A DNA stretch of 5,059 nucleotides from an uncultured Clostridia bacterium (GTDB lineage Bacteria; Bacillota; Clostridia; Oscillospirales; Acutalibacteraceae), in the NCBI GenBank assembly GCA_937916195.1, contig CALFTO010000069.1:1-5059 (forward strand). Direction: 5' to 3'. Both the position numbers and the translations under genes were made by a program. Positions 1-5,059 of this stretch are shown here, in pieces. The notes below the pieces were generated by a model. The model made no database searches. It saw nothing but the letters and a program-made list of their open reading frames with translations, and was not told the DNA's origin. The first letter of the stretch is position 1. Each line of letters starts with the position of its first letter.

Positions 1-1683
1 AATACAACTTATGACCATTTTATTCGTACAACTGACGATTATCACGAAAAAACTGTTCAGAAAATTTTCAAAAAGCTCTACGACCAAGGTGATATTTACA
101 AGAGTGAATATGAGGGTCTTTACTGTACTCCTTGCGAGTCTTTCTGGACTGAAAGCCAATTAGTTGACGGCAAGTGCCCTGACTGTGGCAGAGATGTTCA
201 CAAAGAAAAGGAAGAAACATATTTCCTTCGTCTTTCAAAATATCAGAAACAGCTTGAAGAATTCATTGAAAATAATGAAAACTTTATTTACCCCGAAGCT
301 CGTAAAAAAGAAATGCTTAATAATTTCATCAAACCCGGTCTTCAGGATTTATGTGTATCACGTTCATCATTCAAATGGGGCGTTCCTGTTTCATTTGATG
401 ACAAACATGTTATTTATGTATGGATTGATGCTCTTTCAAACTATATTACCGCATTAGGTTATGACCCAGACGGCAGTGGCGAAAAATACAAGAAGTATTG
501 GCCTGCTGATGTTCATATTATTGGTAAAGATATTGTAAGATTCCATACAATTTATTGGCCAATTATGCTTATGGCACTTGGCGAGCCGTTACCTAAACAG
601 GTTTATGGTCACCCTTGGCTTCTTTTCGGTGAAGATAAAATGAGTAAATCTCGCGGTAATGTTATTTATGCTGACGACCTTACAGAGATTTTTGGTGTTG
701 ATGCAGTTCGTTACTATCTTCTTTCAGAAATGCCACACGCTCACGACGGTTCAATTACTTACGAAGCAATGATTGACCGTTTCAACACAGACCTTGCAAA
801 CACTCTCGGCAACCTTGTAAACAGAACAATCGCAATGCAGAACAAGTATTTTGACGGCGTTGTTCAAGCACCAACTTGTGCAACTGAATTTGACGAAGAC
901 CTTAAAGAAAGTGCAAAGAAAGCACTTGCAGGTTTTGACAAATACATTTCAGAATACAAGATGAGTGATGCAGTTGAATGTGTAATTAATTTTGCACGTC
1001 GTTGCAACAAATACATTGACGAAACAATGCCCTGGGCACTTGCTAAAGACGAAGCACAAAAAGAAAAGCTTGGCACAGTTCTCTATAATCTTCTTGAGGG
1101 TATTCGTGTTCTTTCAGCACTTATCTCACCTATTATGCCTGAAACTGCAGTTAAGATTGCAGAGCAGTTAAATGTTGCTCCTGCAACTTATGAAAGCATT
1201 CAGGAATGGGGCGGACTTGAAGTTGGTGTTAAGGTTGGTACTGCAACTCCCCTCTTCTCAAGAATTGACGGCGAAAAGCTTATTGCTGAACTTCAGGCTA
1301 AAAAAGAAGCAGAAGAAAAGGCAAATGCTCCTACACCAAAAATTGAAGGACTTGCACAGATTGAATTCAATGATTTTATGAAGGTTGAACTTCGTGTTGC
1401 AGAGGTTAAGAATTGTGAGCCAATCAAAAAAGCAAAGAAACTTCTTAAACTCACTCTTGACGACGGCACAGGCACAGACAGAATCGTTGCAAGCGGTATT
1501 GCAAAATGGTACAAGCCCGAAGACCTTATCGGCAAAAAGGTTATTGTTGTTGCAAACCTTAAGCCTGCAGTTCTTTGCGGTGTTGAGAGTAACGGTATGA
1601 TTCTTGCCGCTGATGTGACAGAAGAAGACGCAAAGGTTATTTTTGTTGACAAAGATATGCCTAACGGAGCGAGAATAAGATAA
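1..1683 (+). CDS. metG: Methionyl-tRNA synthetase, 5' end cut off by window
   Basis: Class I aminoacyl-tRNA synthetase that charges tRNA-Met with methionine in the cytoplasm. The frame is open from base 1, giving 560 residues. Roughly the first 90-100 residues, with the HIGH motif, lie outside the window. Visible parts, numbered from base 1: a four-cysteine zinc knuckle (CTPC at 42-45 and CPDC at 59-62); the conserved WIDALSNY stretch near 141; the KMSKS ATP-binding loop at 213-217 (bases 637-651); the helical anticodon-binding domain, including NKYIDETMPWALAKD near 336; a Lys/Glu-rich linker; and a C-terminal EMAP/Trbp111-type tRNA-binding OB fold from about residue 456 (DFMKVELRVAEV, then SGIAKWYKPEDLIGKK and SNGMILAA). 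This is the long, dimerising bacterial form with the C-terminal appendix. The TAA stop shares one base with the tatD start (TAATG). The identification is very secure. Confidence 0.98.
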   Translation, partial: NTTYDHFIRTTDDYHEKTVQKIFKKLYDQGDIYKSEYEGLYCTPCESFWTESQLVDGKCPDCGRDVHKEKEETYFLRLSKYQKQLEEFIENNENFIYPEARKKEMLNNFIKPGLQDLCVSRSSFKWGVPVSFDDKHVIYVWIDALSNYITALGYDPDGSGEKYKKYWPADVHIIGKDIVRFHTIYWPIMLMALGEPLPKQVYGHPWLLFGEDKMSKSRGNVIYADDLTEIFGVDAVRYYLLSEMPHAHDGSITYEAMIDRFNTDLANTLGNLVNRTIAMQNKYFDGVVQAPTCATEFDEDLKESAKKALAGFDKYISEYKMSDAVECVINFARRCNKYIDETMPWALAKDEAQKEKLGTVLYNLLEGIRVLSALISPIMPETAVKIAEQLNVAPATYESIQEWGGLEVGVKVGTATPLFSRIDGEKLIAELQAKKEAEEKANAPTPKIEGLAQIEFNDFMKVELRVAEVKNCEPIKKAKKLLKLTLDDGTGTDRIVASGIAKWYKPEDLIGKKVIVVANLKPAVLCGVESNGMILAADVTEEDAKVIFVDKDMPNGARIR

Positions 1684-2450
1684 TGTATCATAACATTTTT
1701 GATTCACACGCACATTATGACGATGAGCAGTTTGACACAGACCGTGCCGAACTGCTCGGTTCTTTTAAAGAAAGAGGAATTTCGGGCGTTGTATGTTGCG
1801 GAGTAAACATTGAAACTTCTGAATTCGCGGTTGAATTATCTCACAAATATGATTTTATGTATTCTGCGGTTGGATTTCATCCGCTCGACAATGACGAATA
1901 CAAAGACGGCGATTTGGAAAGAATAAAAGAATTGGCAAGCGACCCGAAGTGCGTGGCAATCGGCGAAATAGGGCTTGATTATCATTATGAAAAAGAGAGC
2001 CGAGAAAATCAGCTTATAATTCTTGAAAAGCAAATCCAACTTGCTAACGAATTGAATATGCCCATAATTTTTCACGACAGAGAATCCCACGAGGATACTC
2101 TTAATCTGTTGAAAAAATACAAGCCAAAAGGTGTTCTTCACTGTTTTTCGGGCAGTGTTGAAATGGCAAAAGAGATTATCAAGCTTGGTTTGTATATCGG
2201 TCTTGGTGGTGCTGTCACCTTTAAAAATGCGGTTAAGCCTTGCGAGGTTGCAAAGTTTGTTCCCGAAGACAGACTTTTAATTGAAACCGATGCGCCATAT
2301 ATGACACCCGTGCCATTCAGGGGTAAGAGATGCGATTCACTCTATATCCCCTATACCGCTGAAAAAATCGCAGAATTGCGTGGAGTGTCGGCAAAGGAAA
2401 TTCTTGATTTGACGGATAAGAACGCTCGCACACTCTTCAATATTAAATAA
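1683..2450 (+). CDS. tatD: TatD-family metal-dependent deoxyribonuclease
   Basis: A 255-residue TIM-barrel metallohydrolase of the TatD/YcfH/YabD group, the usual family length. Family members are cytoplasmic DNases linked to DNA repair and degradation. Metal ligands seen: H9 and H11 in DSHAHYD, E95 in GEIGLDYHY, H131 in IIFHDRES, H153 in VLHCFSGS, and D203 in IETDAPY. The last is followed by the family's PVPFRGKR segment (usually PVPHRGKR; here the His is Phe). The ATG at 1683 overlaps the metG stop, so translation is probably coupled to metG. A GGAG at 1666-1669 is the only Shine-Dalgarno candidate and lies rather far upstream (13 bases). The metG-tatD order is classic in Firmicutes, where rnmV and ksgA often follow; here they do not. 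The exact substrate cannot be read from sequence, since the family also includes D-tyrosyl-tRNA-like and uncharacterised hydrolases. Confidence 0.95.
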   Translation: MYHNIFDSHAHYDDEQFDTDRAELLGSFKERGISGVVCCGVNIETSEFAVELSHKYDFMYSAVGFHPLDNDEYKDGDLERIKELASDPKCVAIGEIGLDYHYEKESRENQLIILEKQIQLANELNMPIIFHDRESHEDTLNLLKKYKPKGVLHCFSGSVEMAKEIIKLGLYIGLGGAVTFKNAVKPCEVAKFVPEDRLLIETDAPYMTPVPFRGKRCDSLYIPYTAEKIAELRGVSAKEILDLTDKNARTLFNIK

Positions 2451-2455
2451 TCATA

Positions 2456-2478
2456 GGGACGGATGCCCACATCCGCCC
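2456..2478. repeat. Imperfect hairpin downstream of tatD
   Basis: The arms CGGATG (2460-2465) and CATCCG (2470-2475) are exact complements around a CCCA loop. GGG (2456-2458) can extend the stem to CCC (2476-2478) across one bulged A. It is followed by ATTTT only. It could act as a weak terminator or an mRNA 3' stabiliser for metG-tatD. The look is also that of dispersed GGGCGGATG-type intergenic repeats that I recall from gut Clostridia. Which role applies is uncertain. Confidence 0.5.
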
Positions 2479-2485
2479 ATTTTGA

Positions 2486-2531
2486 ATCCCTCCACCGCTA
2501 ACGCGGTCCCCCTCCCTTTAACAAGGGAGGC
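2486..2531. repeat. Palindromic intergenic repeat with two TAAC-loop hairpins
   Basis: Two adjacent perfect hairpins. ACCGC/GCGGT (2494-2507) has a 5-bp stem and loop TAAC (2499-2502). CCTCCCTT/AAGGGAGG (2511-2530) has an 8-bp stem and loop TAAC (2519-2522). An outer pairing of CCTCC (2489-2493) with GGAGG (2526-2530) could enclose the first hairpin as an alternative fold. No T-run follows on either strand, which argues against a terminator. The block resembles short mobile or REP-like palindromes common between genes of gut Clostridia; this is from memory, not a search. It sits between tatD and the Dabb gene and contains no promoter that I can see. Confidence 0.7.
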
Positions 2532-2543
2532 AAATATAAGATG

Positions 2544-2551
2544 AAGGTGAT
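2544..2551 (+). promoter_or_regulatory. Strong Shine-Dalgarno site for the Dabb gene
   Basis: AAGGTGAT is closely complementary to the 3' end of 16S rRNA and lies just ahead of the ATG at 2555. It fixes that start. It also suggests that the nearby GGGAGG of the repeat hairpin (2525-2530) is not the ribosome site. Confidence 0.75.
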
Positions 2552-2554
2552 ATT

Positions 2555-2854
2555 ATGCTTAAACATATTGTAATGTGGAAATTTAAAGATGCCGAGGGTA
2601 AAACAAAGAACGAAAACATTGAAATTGTAAAAAACGGACTTGAAGCACTCCCGCCAATGATTTCACACATAAAAAAACTCACATTTCTTAAAAATCAAGT
2701 AGAATGTGAGAGAAATTTCGATGCGCTTTTGGTTGTTGAAACTGAAAACGAAGAAGAACTTGAAAAATACAAGGTTCACCCTGAACATAAGAAAGTTGCA
2801 TCATATGTTGCCAAGGTTACAGAAAACCGCGGTGCAGTTGATATTTGGGAATAA
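2555..2854 (+). CDS. Dabb-domain (stress-responsive A/B barrel) protein
   Basis: A 99-residue cytoplasmic protein consisting of a single Dabb domain, a dimeric ferredoxin-like alpha/beta barrel. Family signs: the opening LKHIVMWKFKD with conserved His4; a central ALLVVET strand; the YKVHPEHKKVASYV segment (His75, His78); and a closing strand AVDIWE. Length is typical for stand-alone members, which are widespread in Firmicutes and mostly without a known substrate. Some relatives in plants and actinomycetes are stress proteins or polyketide cyclases, but no function can be assigned here. It lies 104 bases after tatD, across the repeat block. It may be read through from metG-tatD, as no separate promoter is evident. 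It ends 9 bases before the arm of a strong terminator. Confidence 0.9.
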   Translation: MLKHIVMWKFKDAEGKTKNENIEIVKNGLEALPPMISHIKKLTFLKNQVECERNFDALLVVETENEEELEKYKVHPEHKKVASYVAKVTENRGAVDIWE

Positions 2855-2863
2855 AGACAAATT

Positions 2864-2896
2864 AAAGAACGGACATCAGTCGATGTCCGTTCTTTT
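2864..2896. terminator. Bidirectional rho-independent terminator
   Basis: A perfect 14-bp stem (2864-2877 with 2882-2895) closes on an AGTC loop (2878-2881). It ends in a TTCTTTT run on the plus strand, and the minus strand reads TTCTTTAATTT. It lies between the convergent Dabb and TM2 genes, so it likely ends transcripts from both sides. Confidence 0.9.
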
Positions 2897-2910
2897 CTGT
2901 TTAAATTTAA

Positions 2911-3231
2911 TTATGCAAGAGGCTTGCCTTCGGCATCATCAATTTTACCTACGAGAATCATAATGAACTCAACAAAAGCCCAAATACCTACTATAAAAGG
3001 TCCAATTACAATGAGTGAACCGGCAAGGCAAAGAACAAGCTGAATAATCGCCTTTTTTGTGTATCCAAGATAAAAATTGTGAACACCAAGGCCACCAAGG
3101 AAGAAAGCAAGAAGTGCTGCAACAATCTTATTCTTCGAACTCACAACAGGTGCAGTTTCAACTGCTACTCCACAATTTACGCAAACAGCAGCGTTATCTG
3201 CTATTTCATGACCGCAATTTTTACAAAACAT
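2911..3231 (-). CDS. Zinc-ribbon and TM2-domain membrane protein
   Basis: A 106-residue protein. Residues 3-20 form a zinc ribbon (C3, C6, C17, C20; CKNCG then CVNCG). A short Val/Ser linker follows, then a TM2 domain (about 34-106) with two membrane helices. The TM2 signature is clear: AFFLGGLGVHNFYLGY (43-57 region), a turn with KK (59-60), a second helix ending in IWAFVEFIMILVGKIDDAEGKPL. The start is taken at ATG 3231, because GAGGAG (3245-3240) lies 8 bases upstream. An in-frame ATG at 3249 overlaps that ribosome site and would add only six non-family residues. The family is common in bacteria and its role is unknown; zinc-ribbon/TM2 fusions are frequent in gut Firmicutes. The gene converges with the Dabb gene and diverges from spoVAD. 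Confidence 0.9.
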   Translation of the reverse strand: MFCKNCGHEIADNAAVCVNCGVAVETAPVVSSKNKIVAALLAFFLGGLGVHNFYLGYTKKAIIQLVLCLAGSLIVIGPFIVGIWAFVEFIMILVGKIDDAEGKPLA

Positions 3232-3239
3232 ACTAATAA

Positions 3240-3245
3240 CTCCTC
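3240..3245 (-). promoter_or_regulatory. Shine-Dalgarno site deciding the TM2 gene start
   Basis: On the minus strand this reads GAGGAG, 8 bases before the ATG at 3231. It overlaps the in-frame ATG at 3249-3247 by position (ATGAGAGGAG), so initiation at 3249 would lack any ribosome site. Confidence 0.75.
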
Positions 3246-3282
3246 TCATAAATATATTTAAGTATGTTTAACTTACAAGATA

Positions 3283-3311
3283 ATCATAACATACATTTTT
3301 CGCATACGCAA
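3283..3311 (-). promoter_or_regulatory. Candidate promoter of the TM2 gene
   Basis: On the minus strand a weak -35 TTGCGT (3311-3306) and a good -10 TATGAT (3288-3283) are separated by exactly 17 bases. A transcript from here would have a leader of about 45 bases before the ATG at 3231. Only the -10 is close to consensus, so this is a tentative call. Confidence 0.4.
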
Positions 3312-3396
3312 TACAATAATTATATAAACGGACACTTTTCTTTTGACTTTTATTTAAATTACCTTAAAGATTTTCAAAAGCATTTACCAATCGAAT

Positions 3397-3425
3397 GAAT
3401 TATAGAAAATCTATGGGTAAAAATA
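3397..3425 (+). promoter_or_regulatory. Candidate forespore (sigma-F/G-like) promoter of spoVAD
   Basis: GGTAAAAATA (3416-3425) fits the sigma-F -10 pattern GGNRAHAHTR at every position. A partial -35, GAATT (3397-3401), lies 14 bases upstream. A start near 3432 would leave a short leader containing AAAGG (3441-3445) before the TTG at 3455. spoVA genes are known to be forespore-expressed (sigma-G in Bacillus). A competing sigma-A-like reading is TTGACT (3343-3348) with a poor -10 TAAAGA (3365-3370). Both are read by eye, and AT-rich sequence yields chance matches. Confidence 0.3.
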
Positions 3426-3454
3426 AAACAAAAGCAAATGAAAGGTTGATAATT

Positions 3455-4477
3455 TTGGCTGAACGTCAAGGAAAATACACATTAATTTTACCCTCAAAGC
3501 CGTCGATTTACGGCAGTGCGTCGGTAGTGGGAAAGACTGAGAGTGAAGGCCCGCTTGCCGAAGAATTTGACCATTCTTATGACGACGACACAATTGACGG
3601 TTGTCCGTCTTGGGAAAAAAGTGAAAGCGCATTACAACGCGAAGCGGTTACAAGAGCAATCGCAAAAGCCGATTTATCACCGAAAGATATTGATTTGATT
3701 ATGGCGGGAGATTTGTTAGCACAATGCATTGGCACATCATTCGGCATACGTGACCTTGAAATTCCGTTTTTAGGACTTTACGGTGCGTGCTCAACAATGG
3801 CGCTTTCAATGGGGCTTGCATCGGTGCTTGTGGATTCGGGTGCGGTGAATAAAGCGGTTGCATCAACCTCATCACATTTCGCCTCGGCAGAACGTCAATT
3901 CCGCCTGCCCCTTGAATACGGCGGTCAAAGACCACCCGCGGCACAACGCACCGCAACGGCATCGGGTGCGGCTGTAATTGCTGACCACAAAGAAAACACA
4001 CCCTGTATTGAGGCGGCAATATTCGGCAAAATTACGGACTTCGGTATTAAAGACCCCAACAATATGGGTGCGGCAATGGCACCTGCAGCGGCGGGTACTA
4101 TTGCAGACTTTTTAACTGACACGGGCACGGGCCCTGAAGATTATGATTTGATTTTGACAGGTGATTTGGGGAAAGTCGGTGCAGAGCTTCTTTGCGAATT
4201 ACTTGTCAAAGACTACAACTATGACATTTCTGCCGTTCACGGCGACTGCGGACTTATGCTCTATGACCTTGAGGCGCAGGATGTTCACGCTGGTGGCTCA
4301 GGCTGTGGTTGTAGTGGTGCGGTTGTAAATTCATATATTATGCGAAGACTTCGCGAAAAAACTCTAAACCGCGTTTTATTTGTGGGCACGGGCGCACTCC
4401 TCTCACCAACTTCAACCTTGCAGGGGGAGAGCATACCGTCAATCGCTCACGGAATACTTTTAACATCGGGAGAATAA
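3455..4477 (+). CDS. spoVAD: Stage V sporulation protein AD (SpoVAD)
   Basis: The cytosol-facing, dipicolinic-acid-binding subunit of the SpoVA complex. That complex loads Ca-DPA into the developing spore and releases it at germination. It has a thiolase-like fold. Hallmarks, numbered from the TTG start: GKYTLILPSKPSI near 6-18, DLIMAGDLLAQ (80-90), YGACSTM with Cys112 (109-115), STSSHFASAERQFR (137-150), DPNNMGAAMAPAAAGTI, YDLILTGDLG, HGDCGLMLY, GGSGCGCSG (280-288) and GALLSPTSTLQGESIPSIAHG (313-333). The TTG at 3455 gives 340 residues opening MAERQGKYTL, matching the Bacillus form (about 338, opening MKLTGKQT), with AAAGG 9 bases upstream. An ATG at 3395 is in frame but has no ribosome site, and its extra 20 residues look non-homologous; TTG 3446 is another option. 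spoVAC and spoVAE are not adjacent. GCG and other GC-ending codons appear more common here than in metG. Confidence 0.96.
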   Translation: MAERQGKYTLILPSKPSIYGSASVVGKTESEGPLAEEFDHSYDDDTIDGCPSWEKSESALQREAVTRAIAKADLSPKDIDLIMAGDLLAQCIGTSFGIRDLEIPFLGLYGACSTMALSMGLASVLVDSGAVNKAVASTSSHFASAERQFRLPLEYGGQRPPAAQRTATASGAAVIADHKENTPCIEAAIFGKITDFGIKDPNNMGAAMAPAAAGTIADFLTDTGTGPEDYDLILTGDLGKVGAELLCELLVKDYNYDISAVHGDCGLMLYDLEAQDVHAGGSGCGCSGAVVNSYIMRRLREKTLNRVLFVGTGALLSPTSTLQGESIPSIAHGILLTSGE

Positions 4478-4480
4478 AAT

Positions 4481-4636
4481 ATGAATACAATGATGAATGT
4501 TCCTAATGATATTAATACAATTATAAAAATTTCAAATCTTATACGAATAATAAATCTGCTGAAAGCGGCACTGACCGTTGGGATAATAGCCTTTACCGTT
4601 TTCAGAATTATAAATATTTTTAGGATTACTGAATAA
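4481..4636 (+). CDS. Putative 51-residue single-span membrane peptide
   Basis: An unrecognised small open frame beginning MNTMMNVPND and ending FRITE. It starts 4 bases after the spoVAD stop. GGGAGA (4468-4473), inside the last spoVAD codons, gives a well-placed ribosome site 7 bases upstream, so it looks translationally coupled to spoVAD. Residues about 29-41 (AALTVGIIAFTVF) make one short hydrophobic segment, preceded and followed by basic residues (R22, K28, R42, R48). The N-terminal part is Asn/Ile-rich and possibly helical. It does not resemble SpoVAC, SpoVAEa or SpoVAEb. Position suggests a forespore-made membrane peptide, but chance opening in AT-rich DNA cannot be excluded. Confidence 0.5.
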   Translation: MNTMMNVPNDINTIIKISNLIRIINLLKAALTVGIIAFTVFRIINIFRITE

Positions 4637-4673
4637 AAATCGAATAAAAATACAACTTTTTCCACTTTAGCTC

Positions 4674-4702
4674 TTTACTTTTCTAAAATTATAAAATATA
4701 AT
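4674..4702 (+). promoter_or_regulatory. Sigma-A promoter of the permease gene
   Basis: A -35 TTTACT (4674-4679, four of six consensus bases) and a perfect -10 TATAAT (4697-4702) are separated by exactly 17 bases. Transcription would begin near 4709, leaving a leader of about 28 bases that holds GGAAGG (4721-4726). It marks the permease as a separate vegetative transcription unit from spoVAD. Confidence 0.75.
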
Positions 4703-4736
4703 AGTTTATTATATCCGAAAGGAAGGATGAATTAAA

Positions 4737-5059
4737 ATGGAAAATGGACTTAAAAAACAATACGGGCTTTTGATGGCTATCTGCATGGTTGTAGGTACTG
4801 TTGTAGGCTCAGGTGTATTCTTTAAGGCACAGGCAATTCTTCAAAAGACAAACGGCGATATGCCCCTTGGCATTCTTGCATGGATTATCGGCGGCGTAAT
4901 TATGATTTGCTGTGTTCTTGCATTCTGCGTTATGGCTCAGCGTTACGAAAAGGTTAATGGACTTGTTGACTATGCAGAAGCAACAATCGGTAGTAAATAT
5001 GGCTATATGATGGGTTGGTTTGCAACAACAATCTATATGCCTGCAATGACATCTGTTCT
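4737..5059 (+). CDS. APC-family amino-acid permease, N-terminal part
   Basis: The first 107 residues of an integral membrane transporter of the amino acid-polyamine-organocation superfamily; the gene runs off the window. Residues 11-29 form TM1 with the broken-helix substrate motif GTVVGSGVF (20-28), the signature of the family. Residues 43-67 form TM2 (PLGILAWIIGGVIMICCVLAF). The following loop YEKVNGLVDYAEATIGSKYGYMMGW matches the conserved region leading into TM3, where most members read GG-x-Y-x-Y. The start ATG is supported by GGAAGG (4721-4726) and a 17-spaced promoter upstream. The style suggests the LAT/SteT-like exchanger branch, but substrate cannot be judged from this fragment. Confidence 0.93.
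   Translation, partial: MENGLKKQYGLLMAICMVVGTVVGSGVFFKAQAILQKTNGDMPLGILAWIIGGVIMICCVLAFCVMAQRYEKVNGLVDYAEATIGSKYGYMMGWFATTIYMPAMTSV

Noticed and set aside
1258..1713. Long antisense open frames opposite the metG C-terminal domain (also 864-1076 and 1293-1691 on the minus strand).
   Set aside because: They lie wholly opposite a well-recognised domain, encode Cys/Phe/Ser-rich or low-quality protein with no motif, and arise from metG codon bias.
2456..2478. Hairpin after tatD as a rho-independent terminator.
   Set aside because: The stem core is only 6 bp before a bulge, and it is followed by a short ATTTT and more structured sequence. It is listed as a repeat/hairpin instead.
3251..3276. Short inverted repeat TAAGT/ACTTA in the TM2 leader as an operator.
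   Set aside because: Five base pairs with a 7-base loop in AT-rich sequence is expected by chance.
3699..4128. Antisense open frames opposite spoVAD.
   Set aside because: The spoVAD frame carries conserved family motifs throughout; the reverse frames have no ribosome site or recognisable domain.
4447..4665. Minus-strand 72-residue hydrophobic frame opposite the small peptide.
   Set aside because: It overlaps the spoVAD 3' end and the coupled plus-strand frame. It is Ile/Phe-rich as expected from AT-rich DNA, and the plus-strand frame has the better ribosome site and position.
1..5059. tRNA, rRNA, riboswitch, CRISPR, transposase or phage genes.
   Set aside because: No cloverleaf, repeat-spacer array, integrase/transposase motif or recognisable leader aptamer was seen on either strand.

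Overview
The window is AT-rich with short intergenic gaps and strong GGAGG-type ribosome binding sites. It carries a spore-germination gene (spoVAD) and a metG-tatD pair. Together these point to a spore-forming member of the Firmicutes, class Clostridia. The intergenic GGGAGG/TAAC-loop repeat resembles elements I recall from gut Oscillospiraceae/Ruminococcaceae-like genomes, but that finer placement is inference.

Layout: (1) Bases 1-1683 hold the 3' six-sevenths of metG (methionyl-tRNA synthetase). Its stop overlaps the start of tatD (1683-2450, metal-dependent deoxyribonuclease). (2) Bases 2456-2530 hold a compact block of hairpins, two of which have the same TAAC loop. (3) Bases 2555-2854 encode a small Dabb-domain (stress-responsive A/B barrel) protein, ending at a strong 14-bp terminator hairpin. 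(4) That hairpin also serves a convergent minus-strand gene (2911-3231) for a zinc-ribbon plus TM2-domain membrane protein. (5) The divergent spacer 3232-3454 separates this gene from spoVAD (TTG 3455 to 4477), the DPA-binding subunit of the SpoVA channel. (6) Four bases after spoVAD lies an open frame for a 51-residue, single-span membrane peptide (4481-4636). (7) A near-consensus sigma-A promoter then drives the 5' end of an APC-family amino-acid permease (4737 to the window edge).

The window holds three transcription groups: metG-tatD-(Dabb) rightward, the TM2 gene leftward, and spoVAD plus the small peptide rightward. The permease follows under its own promoter. Most of this is ordinary chromosomal content. 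The points worth a second look are: spoVAD standing alone without spoVAC or spoVAE beside it; its probable TTG start with a forespore-type promoter lying inside what a longest-frame call would count as coding; the coupled membrane micropeptide; and the twin-loop repeat. I saw no clearly new multi-gene system.
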